Shown: piece by piece, positions 34,767 to 43,212 of the stretch
Position numbering within the stretch: the first letter of the stretch is position 1
Layout: the number at the start of each line of letters is the position of its first letter
Origin: Endozoicomonas sp. OPT23
GTDB taxonomy: Bacteria > Pseudomonadota > Gammaproteobacteria > Pseudomonadales > Endozoicomonadaceae
Assembly: GCF_009653635.1 (NCBI RefSeq)
Contig: NZ_PPFD01000006.1
Coordinates: forward strand, 673,836 to 737,835
Direction: 5' to 3'
Length of the DNA stretch: 64,000 bases
Made by a program: the position numbers and the translations under genes
The notes under the pieces: generated by a model
Seen by the model: the letters and a program-made list of their open reading frames with translations, nothing else
Database searches by the model: none
What the model was told of the DNA's origin: nothing

Positions 34767-35387
34767 TCAGGACTCTTCTGACACTTCTTCAACAATTTCA
34801 GGCTTCTCCTGCCCTTGCTGATAATAAAGCCTGAAGTTAATCATCACTGTTTTTGAAATATTATTGACACCAGCCAGATCGACCATCGCCTGCACCTGAT
34901 CATCATAATCAAATGTCGTAGCATTTAATAAGACCGGTTGAATACTGGATACTTCAATATCACCATTTTCATGCTGATAAACGGACAACTCTGGTCTCAT
35001 TCTTACCTGCTTACCATTAAGCTTTACTTTGGCAGATGACTTTATTAAGACCGTTTCACCCGTAATAATTTTCTTTTCTATGCGCTTACTGAGCCGAACA
35101 CTCACTTCAGCCATAGGGAAATCAGCTACTCGAAAGAACAACTCTCTCAGGCGGTTATCACGTTTAACAATACCACTCTCGAGGCTGGCCAGATCAATAT
35201 AGAGCATTGCAGTTCCCTTATCGGAGATACTGCCTTTTAGCTGCTCAAAGGTTGCCGTTGTAGCAAGGTGAGTGTTCTTTGTGAAGGTAAAATAAAACTT
35301 TGAACGTTCATTATCGAGTATCCAGGCCGCCTGAACATTCAGCACAGTAAAGGTCGAAAGTAACAACAACCAACGCACAGCTTTCAT
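34767..35387 (-). CDS. YceI-family secreted lipocalin-like protein
   Basis: A 206-aa exported protein. The signal peptide (VRWLLLLSTFTVLNVQA) is followed by the YceI beta-barrel fold, recognised by AWILDNERSKFYFTFTK, the SGIVKRDNRLRELFF block and VKLNGKQ. Members bind isoprenoid lipids in the periplasm in structural studies of the family; the ligand here is not known. I chose ATG 35387 with GGGGA 6 bases upstream; the frame extends 15 codons further without a ribosome site. The acidic tail (EKPEIVEEVSEES) is an extra. It stands alone. Confidence 0.8.
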   Translation of the reverse strand: MKAVRWLLLLSTFTVLNVQAAWILDNERSKFYFTFTKNTHLATTATFEQLKGSISDKGTAMLYIDLASLESGIVKRDNRLRELFFRVADFPMAEVSVRLSKRIEKKIITGETVLIKSSAKVKLNGKQVRMRPELSVYQHENGDIEVSSIQPVLLNATTFDYDDQVQAMVDLAGVNNISKTVMINFRLYYQQGQEKPEIVEEVSEES

Positions 35388-35551
35388 CGAAGTCCCCTTT
35401 CCAGCGTTTATTCTTGGTATTAGTACGTTCAACGAAGCTTATAAGTATCCGCTAATAAAATAAAGCGGTGTTACCCGAAGAAATGATTTCATACAAAATG
35501 AAGAAACTCAGACAGAGGTTATCCGTCTGAGCCAGCATTTAACCAGCAGAT

Positions 35552-36193
35552 TCACTGATTAAGAGAAGGAGGTAGGCAAACACCTGTCCCACCCAGACCA
35601 CAATATCCTTCAGGGTTTTTAGCAAGATACTGTTGATGATAGGCTTCAGCATAATAGAAGTCGGAGGCCGTCTGAACTTCGGTCGTTATATTCCCTCTGC
35701 CCTCTTTAATCAACGCCTGCTGATAGTCACCCTTTGAGGACTGCACTTTTTCAGCCTGCTCTTCTTCTGTCATATAGATAGCAGAGCGATACTGAGTACC
35801 GCGATCATTCCCCTGACGCATTCCTTGCGTCGGATCATGTGATTCCCAAAATAACTTAAGTAACGCATCCAAACTGATAACAGATGGGTCATAGGCCACC
35901 ATCACCACTTCGGCATGACCTGTTGCGCCACTGCACACCTCTTCATATGTTGCGTTCACAGTGGAACCGCCCATGTAACCAACAGCCGTCGTCCAGATGC
36001 CGTCCTTCTGCCAGAACAGTCGTTCAGCTCCCCAGAAACACCCCATTCCCAGATAGATAACAGAGAACTGTTCAGGAATTTCTGTCAACGAGTGACCGTT
36101 CACAAAATGGCTTTCAGGTATGGCAACACCTTCAGGCTTCCCTTTAATTGCCTGCTCTCCCGTTGGCAACTGATCTTTATCAATACCACTCAT
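35552..36193 (-). CDS. msrA: Cytoplasmic peptide-methionine (S)-S-oxide reductase MsrA
   Basis: Second MsrA of the window, without a signal peptide. The 213-aa protein resembles E. coli MsrA: N-terminal extension, catalytic GMGCFWGAERLFW, GYMGGSTVNATYEEVCSGATGHAEVV, NDRGTQYRSAIY and the AEAYHQQYL motif. The C-terminal GYCGLGGTGVCLP supplies the two resolving cysteines. It likely repairs oxidised proteins in the cytosol. GGAGGAG lies about 11 bases before the ATG. The 95-nt repeat copy B lies directly upstream. Confidence 0.95.
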   Translation of the reverse strand: MSGIDKDQLPTGEQAIKGKPEGVAIPESHFVNGHSLTEIPEQFSVIYLGMGCFWGAERLFWQKDGIWTTAVGYMGGSTVNATYEEVCSGATGHAEVVMVAYDPSVISLDALLKLFWESHDPTQGMRQGNDRGTQYRSAIYMTEEEQAEKVQSSKGDYQQALIKEGRGNITTEVQTASDFYYAEAYHQQYLAKNPEGYCGLGGTGVCLPPSLNQ

Positions 36194-36234
36194 AATCTGT
36201 TACTCCTCCTCTACAGAATCAAAAAACGTTCGTC

Positions 36235-36329
36235 TTAAGTGTGTAGACACACTTAATCGAATATTAAATTGCTATATCACCGCCACAGCCGGGGATATAG
36301 CTTATAAATTCATATGTCCGGGTACTTAA
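36235..36329. repeat. 95-nt structured repeat element, copy B
   Basis: Same length and ends as copy A at 23566. Outer arms TTAAGTG / TACTTAA (one G-T pair) and GACA / TGTC; shared blocks GACACAC, AATATTAAA, TAAATTC and ATGTC. The central stem is GCTATATC / GATATAGC, different from copy A but fully paired. It sits between the M23 peptidase gene and msrA. Confidence 0.85.
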
Positions 36330-36370
36330 CGGCAAATTATCTTTCTATACGAAAAAACAGCTGACTGGAT

Positions 36371-37195
36371 TCATTCTATTAACATCAGCGCGGGATCCAT
36401 TCGAACATCAAACCAGTTAATTCGCCAGTCTAAATGCGGCCCGGTGACACGACCTGTTGCGCCCATTTCGGCAACAACTTCTCCGCGTTTCACTTTTTGA
36501 CCTGCTTTAACGTTCAATTTACTGAGGTGTAGAAAACTACTGGAGATACCAGCACCGTGATCAATGATCAATGTTCCACCGGAATAATACATATCAGACT
36601 CAGCGAGCCGAACGACACCTGCCGCTGGTGCCAGAATTCCCGCCCCAACCGGACCCGCTATATCCAGTCCAAAATGCGGCCTTCTCGGCTTACCGTTGAA
36701 ATAACGCTGACTGCCATAAACGCCACTAACAGGCCCTTCTGCTGGGCGTAAAAAGCCCTTAAAGAAGAATCCATATTCAGTATCATATTTCCTGGCTTCT
36801 TTTACCTGACGATTATCATTACGAATTCGTTTGAGTACTCTCTCTGGTGGCGTCACATATTTCCTGGCCACCCCTTTTATACGCTGAACTTTGTAGTCCC
36901 TTTTTTCCAGTTTGAGATCTACCTGTCTCTGCTGACCCAAGCCTGACCTGACGATATAACTCTGTTTTAAGGACGCATCCCGTCCAAAACCGATAATAAA
37001 ACGCCCCGTTTCATCAACTCTGACAGACTGCCCCTTATAGATAATGTCTTCATGGGGTTGAACCTTACCGATATGAAACCCACCCTGAATCAAGCGCGAC
37101 TGGAGAGTTTTTGCTTGCAGCTGCAGAGAAAATATCAACAGAAGGCTGACAAATAAAAAAAATGCTTTATTTCCGAGGTTATATTTATATACCAA
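36371..37195 (-). CDS. M23-family metallopeptidase, exported
   Basis: A 274-aa LytM-type protein that should act on peptidoglycan in the periplasm. A signal peptide (FFLFVSLLLIFSLQLQA) precedes a beta-rich N-terminal domain (to ~125) and the M23 domain. The latter has GVYGSQRYFNGKPRRPHFGLDIAGP, carrying the HxxxD zinc ligands, and FLHLSKLNVKAGQKVKRGEVVAEMG. In TGPHLDWRINWF the usual HxH motif reads HLD, so one zinc-ligand His is replaced by Asp. The start is a TTG with AGGTGAG 6 bases upstream and an in-frame stop just above, which leaves little choice. Confidence 0.85.
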   Translation of the reverse strand: MVYKYNLGNKAFFLFVSLLLIFSLQLQAKTLQSRLIQGGFHIGKVQPHEDIIYKGQSVRVDETGRFIIGFGRDASLKQSYIVRSGLGQQRQVDLKLEKRDYKVQRIKGVARKYVTPPERVLKRIRNDNRQVKEARKYDTEYGFFFKGFLRPAEGPVSGVYGSQRYFNGKPRRPHFGLDIAGPVGAGILAPAAGVVRLAESDMYYSGGTLIIDHGAGISSSFLHLSKLNVKAGQKVKRGEVVAEMGATGRVTGPHLDWRINWFDVRMDPALMLIE

Positions 37196-37444
37196 CAGGG
37201 CTCACCTATTACCTTCTTTAAAACTCGATACGAAGAATAAACAAGTTTATTTTTTATTCATTCAATTATTGGATTATTCACATTCATATTCATGCAATCA
37301 ATAGATTCTTCAATTTTTTCTAAGTCCACAGCATTAATAATCGCCTGCATTTTAATCGACTTGTGCTAGTTTGAATAACCAGTACAGGGAAAGAAATACA
37401 ACAGAGGATCACACTCCGGATTCATCAGGTAAAGATCTGGCATC

Positions 37445-38788
37445 ATGATTATTAAGCATTCAGTAACGGCAATACTCTCAATTTATTGCCTGGCTCAATC
37501 AGCCAATACATGCGCTATCAACCTTTCAACCGCTATCAATAAAACACTTGATAGTCACCCGCAGTTGCAGGCTGATATGCACCGCTATCAAGCCAGCAGT
37601 GAAAGTGTTGATATTGTTAAAAGTGAATATTTGCCCAATCTTGACTTGAGAGTGGCCGCTGGTTATCAACGACTGGATACGCCTGCAACACGCAATAGCA
37701 CACTTGTTTCAAATGATCATGAGCAAAGCATCAGAGAGAACTCTCTGACCCTTAAGCAGAACCTTTTCAATGGTATGGCCACCACAAATGGGGTCAAAAA
37801 AAGCCTCGCACAAAGAGATTCTGTCAGGGAACAACTCAGAGATAAAGCTGAAAACATCGCACTGGAAGTAGCAGAAGTCTATCTACTTGTACTTGATGCA
37901 ACCCAGCAGCAAAAGCTGGCGACCAGAAACCTGAATATGCATGAAAAAATCTTCCATCTGGTTTCACAGCGCACCGAGAAAGGCTTTACTAACCAGTCAG
38001 ATTTACTGCAGGCTCGAGGCCGGGTAGCGCGCGCCAGAGCCAATCTAGTGAATGCTGACAGTAACCTGAGAAATGCGAAAACCCGCTTTTTCAGGCTTGT
38101 CGATCAAACACCAGACAACCTCGAATTTCCTGCGGTAGACGATCTATTTCTGCCGGATACTCTCAGTAAAGCAATGGATACAGCGATGCTGGAGCACCCT
38201 GTAATACATGCCACAGAGCAGGAATATCAGGCCAGCACCTTTAGCTACAAGCAAAGTAAAAGTGAGTTTCTACCTAAAATAGACTTCACACTTTCAAAAC
38301 ACTGGGATCGTGATATCCAGGGTATTCCCGGTAAATATGATGACAGCACCGCGGTTATCAGTATGACCTATAACCTTTTCCGTGGTGGCGCTGACAGTGC
38401 CAGGCAACAACAGGCTGCCTACCAACAGGAAGAGAGCAGAGCCAGAACCTGTGACAGCAAAAATTTTGTTGCTGAAAACCTGAAGCTGAACTGGTCAGCA
38501 ATGCGTTCTCACTCTGAAGAAGCACCTTTTCTGAAAGAACACATGGACGCCAGTGGTAAAACGGTTGCTCTTTATCAGCAACAATTCAATCTTGGCCGTC
38601 GCTCTCTGCTTGATTTACTCGACAGTGAGAATGAAAGCTTTCAGGCACAACGAGCTTACATTACCAATAAACACCAGCTGGCTCTATCCCGCTATAAGGT
38701 GTTGAACGCAGTGGGTCAGTTACTGGATAAAATAGGTATCAACCTTACCGAGTGCTGGCAAAAGAAGAAAATCAAAGCACGAGCCTAA
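37445..38788 (+). CDS. TolC-family outer-membrane efflux/secretion protein
   Basis: A 447-aa outer-membrane channel component. A signal peptide (ILSIYCLAQSANTCA) is followed by two homologous TolC halves. Each has an INLSTAINKTLDSHPQLQ or LSKAMDTAMLEHPVIHA-type helix and a beta segment (VISMTYNLFRGG). NLGRRSLLDLLDSENESFQAQ near the C-terminus is characteristic of the AggC/LapE type I secretion branch. No inner-membrane ABC protein or membrane-fusion protein lies next to it, so partners must be elsewhere. The 249 bases upstream are AT-rich and should hold its promoter. Confidence 0.9.
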   Translation: MIIKHSVTAILSIYCLAQSANTCAINLSTAINKTLDSHPQLQADMHRYQASSESVDIVKSEYLPNLDLRVAAGYQRLDTPATRNSTLVSNDHEQSIRENSLTLKQNLFNGMATTNGVKKSLAQRDSVREQLRDKAENIALEVAEVYLLVLDATQQQKLATRNLNMHEKIFHLVSQRTEKGFTNQSDLLQARGRVARARANLVNADSNLRNAKTRFFRLVDQTPDNLEFPAVDDLFLPDTLSKAMDTAMLEHPVIHATEQEYQASTFSYKQSKSEFLPKIDFTLSKHWDRDIQGIPGKYDDSTAVISMTYNLFRGGADSARQQQAAYQQEESRARTCDSKNFVAENLKLNWSAMRSHSEEAPFLKEHMDASGKTVALYQQQFNLGRRSLLDLLDSENESFQAQRAYITNKHQLALSRYKVLNAVGQLLDKIGINLTECWQKKKIKARA

Positions 38789-38858
38789 TAGCCTGATTTG
38801 ATTCAATAGAATGACTTCTGGTAGTTTGATATTCAGACTACCTTGAAAGCAGATAATT

Positions 38859-38948
38859 ATGGAAATGGATTTTCTTATTCTTGCACTCGCTCTTTTTATG
38901 CCAGTCATCTACGGAGTGACATTACTGTTGATGCTCTATCGAAGATAG
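38859..38948 (+). CDS. Possible 29-aa single-span membrane peptide
   Basis: A short open frame, ATG to TAG, just downstream of the TolC-like gene. The peptide starts MEMDFLILALALFMP, is hydrophobic throughout and ends in YRR, a classic small membrane-protein layout with positive-inside C-terminus. Only a weak purine-rich stretch (GAAAGCAGA) precedes the ATG. It may be a real small protein or chance. The size is like KdpF, but no kdp gene is near. Confidence 0.35.
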   Translation: MEMDFLILALALFMPVIYGVTLLLMLYRR

Positions 38949-38992
38949 CTCTTTCAAAAGTAGCTCTATCAAAAATAGCTTGATAGAGCGTC
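38946..38992. terminator. Terminator hairpin with tandem repeats after the TolC-like gene
   Basis: Two tandem copies of a 15-base TAGCTCT(T/A)TCAAAA unit lead into a perfect 10-bp stem GCTCTATCAA / TTGATAGAGC (38963-38972, 38980-38989). It lies between the TolC-like transcript and convergent hemG and may terminate both. Confidence 0.65.
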
Positions 38993-39005
38993 ATAAATTT
39001 TATGT

Positions 39006-39569
39006 TCAGGCAACTTCCGTTTCCGGCTCTACCTTTCCAAGCGCTAGTTTGAAATCTTCCGCGAAATTAATGACCTTTACCCAATCTGTAAATTCAATAT
39101 CACTCTCGGTACTGGTAGGCCCTTTATTCAGCTTCATAATCATTCTAATCAGCTGAGTTTCAAGGAAATTGTATTGTGAGTACTTCAGCGCACCGCCAAA
39201 AACAGCCACTTTATCTGGCGTCAGGCAGCTATTTTCAAGATATTTTACCAAATATGGGTTCATATAAGGCTCACAACGATTGGGTTTACGAGCCGTCATA
39301 TTCACAGAAAAGAAAAAGCATAAGCGCTTATTCAGAATATCCGCATTAGCTTCCACAAAATCACAAAACCAACGATGGTGTTTGCCATACCGAATAGAAC
39401 ACCCCAGGAAGAAGGCATCGTATTGTTTAAGGTTAATCTCTCTCGGCTCAGGCTTTATCTGAATCAAATCCACCTGGTGACCTGCTTTGGTCAATAGGGG
39501 CTGTATTTTCTCGATAATCTTTCTTGTTTGCCCTTCTCTGGACGCAAACAGCATGGCAATTCTGGACAT
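39006..39569 (-). CDS. hemG: Quinone-dependent protoporphyrinogen oxidase HemG
   Basis: An FMN-containing flavodoxin-like enzyme of 187 aa that oxidises protoporphyrinogen IX to protoporphyrin IX. It passes electrons to membrane ubiquinone or menaquinone rather than O2. The flavodoxin FMN loop is FASREGQTRKI (residues ~8-18). HemG-specific parts are LGCSIRYGKHHRWF, NPYLVKYLENSCLTPD, GALKYSQYNFLETQLIRMIMK and the C-terminal FTDWVKVINFA. It fits the quinone genes further along the window. A 16-bp perfect palindrome lies upstream at 39636. Confidence 0.93.
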   Translation of the reverse strand: MSRIAMLFASREGQTRKIIEKIQPLLTKAGHQVDLIQIKPEPREINLKQYDAFFLGCSIRYGKHHRWFCDFVEANADILNKRLCFFFSVNMTARKPNRCEPYMNPYLVKYLENSCLTPDKVAVFGGALKYSQYNFLETQLIRMIMKLNKGPTSTESDIEFTDWVKVINFAEDFKLALGKVEPETEVA

Positions 39570-39635
39570 AGCCTACATCTTCACTGATACACCTGACTTG
39601 GTACGATTTTACCACTGCCAAAATTGAATAACAGC

Positions 39636-39651
39636 TTAACTAATTAGTTAA
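39636..39651. promoter_or_regulatory. 16-bp perfect palindrome upstream of hemG
   Basis: TTAACTAATTAGTTAA is fully self-complementary. It lies in the divergent region between hemG and the GT87-like gene, 67 bases before hemG. This is the form of a dimer-bound operator, but no matching known regulator is proposed. Confidence 0.45.
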
Positions 39652-39835
39652 ATACCCCTGCCGGATTCGCCAGAACACCTACAAAACCTTTGAGCGGGTA
39701 AAGCTTCTCTCTCCGCTAATGATGATAATTGGCATTTTCTTGGTAGCTAGTTACTTTATAAGCATGCCCTCTATAGTTTTTCGAGGCTGTCGAATACCAA
39801 TAAGATCACAGTCGAACACAGCAAAGGTTGCTGGA

Positions 39836-41029
39836 ATGAAATCATTACTGACAAGACCCTTTTCTAACTCAAATGCATCAGCACCAGATCGCCTGCACCC
39901 GGCAGCAATGTTCGGACTTTTCCTTTGGGGACTGGCTCTTACACTGGTCTTTATAAAAGCCATTCTTGAACCAGGCGACCATACCGTTGTGGACAGCTAC
40001 CTTTTAGGTGCTGACCGCTGGCTGGATAGTGTCAAACTCTATTCAGGCCCTGGCGGCTTTATTTACACCCCTACCTTTGCACTTCTGTTCGTACCTTTCA
40101 CTTATCTATCACCTCTTGCTGCGGACTTGCTATGGCGACTGCTGGTGATCGGACTTTATCTCTGGGGCAGCGTTCGCCTGATCAAACATTATTACGGTCA
40201 CAGCCAGCGCAGCCTGTTGAACTGGCTTGGTGTCTACAGCCTTGTTGCAGTCCCTATTGCATTCTCAGGTTTTCGAAACGGTCAGATGAATGTATTTCTG
40301 ATTGCCGTGATGTTGCTGATTGCCTGTCAGATCATTGAACGTAAATGGACTTCAGCTGCGCTTCTGCTGGCTCTGACCATGAGCCTGAAGCCAACCTTTG
40401 CGGTTTTCTTCCTGCTGGTTACGTCGCTATTCAAACCCTTATGGTTCAGGGTACCTCCACTTCTGCTGGGATTTCTGGCACTGCCCATACTGTTTGGTGG
40501 GCTGGACTACGGCATGGCGCAGTACCATAACTTTGTCGAAATGGCAGACTCAGCCATGGACAGAGGTATGTTCACACCCAAATGGGCCAGCCTGTTTAAT
40601 ATCTCAATACAGCTGACCGGCTACACCGTTCCCGAATTTCATCAGACGGTAGCGAAATTACTGTTGGCTGTATTGACCTGGATCGCCTGTGCCTATGCCG
40701 TAATACGACATGGAACCAAGAATGGTTTGCTCTATTTACTGAGTCTGGCTGTTTGTTATCACCTTATGTTCAACCCAAGAAGCGTGAACACCGATTATAT
40801 TCTCCTGGGCACCATGATTGGTTTCTGGTTCACCGCCGCTATTCATCACTGGCAGGATAAAAAACTGGCCTGGCAGACTGGCCTGATCGCAGCAGGCGTT
40901 CTCTTTGCGCTGGATATTTCCAGAGCACTGGTACCCGACAGCAGCAGCTGGGTTAACCCGACGATGGCTTTACTCTTCACCATTCTGATACTCAGTCAGC
41001 TAAAGAACAAAAGAGTACTAACACCCTAA
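39836..41029 (+). CDS. GT87/DUF2029-like multispanning glycosyltransferase
   Basis: A 397-aa polytopic membrane protein with about nine to eleven helices. Early in the chain, DSYLLGADRWLDSVKLYS and GGFIYTPTFALLFVPFTYLSP match the GT-C type DUF2029/GT87 proteins, which transfer sugars (often mannose) from polyprenyl-phosphate donors on the outer side of the membrane. GFRNGQMNVFLIAVMLLIA and SLKPTFAVFFLLV also fit the family. The substrate is unknown. I chose ATG 39836, with AAGG 8 bases before it; the frame is open from 39719. Confidence 0.75.
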   Translation: MKSLLTRPFSNSNASAPDRLHPAAMFGLFLWGLALTLVFIKAILEPGDHTVVDSYLLGADRWLDSVKLYSGPGGFIYTPTFALLFVPFTYLSPLAADLLWRLLVIGLYLWGSVRLIKHYYGHSQRSLLNWLGVYSLVAVPIAFSGFRNGQMNVFLIAVMLLIACQIIERKWTSAALLLALTMSLKPTFAVFFLLVTSLFKPLWFRVPPLLLGFLALPILFGGLDYGMAQYHNFVEMADSAMDRGMFTPKWASLFNISIQLTGYTVPEFHQTVAKLLLAVLTWIACAYAVIRHGTKNGLLYLLSLAVCYHLMFNPRSVNTDYILLGTMIGFWFTAAIHHWQDKKLAWQTGLIAAGVLFALDISRALVPDSSSWVNPTMALLFTILILSQLKNKRVLTP

Positions 41030-41063
41030 ACTGTCTAAGCGACCTCAACGAACACCACAGAAC

Positions 41064-41167
41064 TGGATACAGATAAGGAATAAGCCGACCATCCTCCGGC
41101 AGGGGGATCGGAGTTGAGCGCCCACGGATGAGTTCACAGCGTGTCGGTGTTTCCTTGTCTGTATCCA
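41064..41167. repeat. 104-base nested inverted repeat
   Basis: TGGATACAGATAAGGAA (41064-41080) pairs with TTCCTTGTCTGTATCCA (41151-41167) with one G-T position. Inside, CCGAC (41085-41089) pairs with GTCGG (41143-41147), and ATCCTCC / GGGGGAT (41091-41108) forms another hairpin. It lies between the 3' ends of the GT87-like gene and the peptide ABC operon. It could be a structured RNA, a mobile-element relic or a termination structure. Confidence 0.75.
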
Positions 41168-41185
41168 CAGACACCAACCGTCATG

Positions 41186-41226
41186 CACAAAAAAGGCCGG
41201 CTCCCATAAAGAAAGACCGGCCTTAT
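41186..41226 (-). terminator. Intrinsic terminator of the peptide ABC operon
   Basis: 8-bp stem AAGGCCGG / CCGGCCTT (41193-41200, 41217-41224) with a 16-base loop. On the minus strand the stem is followed by a T run (TTTTTTG), so it ends the operon that finishes at 41258. Confidence 0.85.
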
Positions 41227-41257
41227 TTCCAATTAACTGAGTATCGATTAAAGTCTA

Positions 41258-42229
41258 TCAGCCTTTATAAATCTTGGGATTCAGCACATCCCGCAACCAG
41301 TCACCCAGCAGGTTAATCACCAGAACCAGTGCTACCAGCACAGCGCCCGGAATAACCGTAATCCACCAGCTGCCAGAGAAGATATATTCAAAACCACTGG
41401 AGATCAGAGAGCCCAGAGAAGGTTCTGAAACCGGCATACCCAGACCAAGGAACGACAGAGCCGCTTCACTGATAATGGCGTTGGCAATCTGTACCGTAGA
41501 GATAACCAGAATCGGTGACAGGCAGTTAGGCAGAATATGGCGGAACATAATACGCCCAGGACCAAAACCCATCACACGAGCCGCCTCCACATACTCTTTC
41601 TTCTTCTCTGCCAGAACCGAAGCACGAATCGTACGGGCATACTGTGGCCACTCGGCAATACCAATCACCAGTATCAGCATCCACATCGCCAACTGACTGT
41701 AGAGCTCGGTACCAAAGGACGCCTGAAACACAGCCAGCACAACGATCGCCACCATCATAGTCGAGAACGACAGCTGAACATCCGCCACTCGCATCAGGAA
41801 GTTATCCACACGACCACCACGATAACCGGCAATCAAACCAATCACTATCCCGATAAACGCCTGCAGCATGACGGCCAGGAAGCCAATGGCAATAGAAATG
41901 CGGGCACCATAAAGAATGGTGCTGAACATATCCCGGCCCTGAGCATCGGTGCCCAGAAGGAAACGCTCTTCTCCCTCTTCACTCCACGAAGGAGCAATTT
42001 CCGAATCCATGATATCGACATTGGACAGGTCGTATGGATTTGTCGGAGCAATCAAAGGTGCCAGCATCGCCGCCAGGAACAGCACAGCAAAGATAGCTGC
42101 GGAAACCATGGCTACTTTGTCGCGGGTAAAGTTGTACCAGATATTAGACTGTCGAATGCGCTGCCAGCGGGAAGGTGCCGCCTCAACATTGGCGTTGATA
42201 TTGGCGTCAATAACAATTGAGTCAGTCAT
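41258..42229 (-). CDS. Peptide ABC transporter permease, DppC/OppC family
   Basis: A 323-aa inner-membrane permease and last gene of the operon. The cytoplasmic N-terminus leads to the OppC_N helix (DKVAMVSAAIFAVLFLAAMLAPLIAPT), then the FLLGTDAQGRDMFSTILYGARISI motif typical of DppC/OppC. The EAA-type loop EYVEAARVMGFGPGRIMFRHILPNCL contacts the ATPase. It overlaps dppB-like by one base (TGATG), so the two permeases are coupled and probably made 1:1. Whether dipeptides, oligopeptides or glutathione are carried cannot be told from this subunit. Confidence 0.9.
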   Translation of the reverse strand: MTDSIVIDANINANVEAAPSRWQRIRQSNIWYNFTRDKVAMVSAAIFAVLFLAAMLAPLIAPTNPYDLSNVDIMDSEIAPSWSEEGEERFLLGTDAQGRDMFSTILYGARISIAIGFLAVMLQAFIGIVIGLIAGYRGGRVDNFLMRVADVQLSFSTMMVAIVVLAVFQASFGTELYSQLAMWMLILVIGIAEWPQYARTIRASVLAEKKKEYVEAARVMGFGPGRIMFRHILPNCLSPILVISTVQIANAIISEAALSFLGLGMPVSEPSLGSLISSGFEYIFSGSWWITVIPGAVLVALVLVINLLGDWLRDVLNPKIYKG

Positions 42230-43212
42230 CAGGCATTACCTCCGGCCAGTTTCACGGTTGGGTTAATCAGACCGTAAATCAGGTCTACCAGAGTATTCAC
42301 AACAACAAAAACACCACCAACAACAATCAGATAAGCAACAATCAAAGGCGTATCAACACGGTTGACTGCTTCCAGGAACAGGAAGCCCATGCCCGGCCAT
42401 TGGAATACGGTTTCTGTCAGAATGGTATAAGCGACCATGGTACCGATCTGCACACCACCTACGGTAATAACCGGCAGCATGGTGTTTTTCAGAGCGTGGA
42501 GGAAGTAAACACGCGCCTTCTTCAGGCCCTTGGCTTTGGCAAACTTTACATACTCGGTAGACAGCGTTTCCACCATCTCGGAACGAATCAGGCGAATAAA
42601 CAACGGCAACATAATACTGGCCAGAGATACTGCTGGAAGTATCAGGTGTTTCAAACCATCTGCGGTCAGGAAACCGGTTTCCCACCCTCCTAACAGAGGC
42701 ACTAATTCATCACCTCGTCCATAGGATGGCAACCAGCCTAGTTCAATAGAAAACAGATAAATACTGAAGATAGCGGTCAGGAACACTGGCACAGAAATAC
42801 CCAGAATACTGATACCGAGTATGGCTTTGGTCAGCAGGGTGTTCGGTTTTATCGCGCAATAAACGCCTGCGGGAATGGAGGTGAAGATAATAATAAGGGT
42901 TGCGGCAAACACCAGTTCCAGTGTCGCCGGCATCTTACCAAGAATAACATCCAGAGCAGGCTCCTTGAAAAAGTAGGAGGTCCCCAGGTCACCTTGCATA
43001 GCCTTGGTAATAAAGCGGCCATACTGAGTCAGAAAAGAATCATTCAATCCCAGCTCATCACGAAGCTGTTGACGTTCGGCTTCAGAAACTGCCTGGCCAA
43101 CCATCTCACGCAGAGGGTCACCCAGATTGTCCTGTATGGAAAAACTGATCAGGCTGATGACAAACATCACCACTAAACCCTGCATCAGTCGTCTGAATAA
43201 AAATAACAACAT
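42229..43212 (-). CDS. Peptide ABC transporter permease, DppB/OppB family
   Basis: A 327-aa inner-membrane permease with about six helices. It has the OppB/DppB N-terminus (FLFRRLMQGLVVMFVISLISFSI), the LGLNDSFLTQYGRFITKAMQGDLGTSYFF segment, the EAA loop VKFAKAKGLKKARVYFLHALKNTMLPV and the GLINPTVKL end. It follows the binding-protein gene after a 365-base gap, longer than other gaps in the operon. A possible internal promoter lies in that gap. Confidence 0.9.
   Translation of the reverse strand: MLLFLFRRLMQGLVVMFVISLISFSIQDNLGDPLREMVGQAVSEAERQQLRDELGLNDSFLTQYGRFITKAMQGDLGTSYFFKEPALDVILGKMPATLELVFAATLIIIFTSIPAGVYCAIKPNTLLTKAILGISILGISVPVFLTAIFSIYLFSIELGWLPSYGRGDELVPLLGGWETGFLTADGLKHLILPAVSLASIMLPLFIRLIRSEMVETLSTEYVKFAKAKGLKKARVYFLHALKNTMLPVITVGGVQIGTMVAYTILTETVFQWPGMGFLFLEAVNRVDTPLIVAYLIVVGGVFVVVNTLVDLIYGLINPTVKLAGGNA

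Noticed and set aside
40992..41177. 61-aa open frame over the 104-base inverted repeat
   Set aside because: The frame owes its shape to the inverted repeat, has no ribosome site and matches no family I know.
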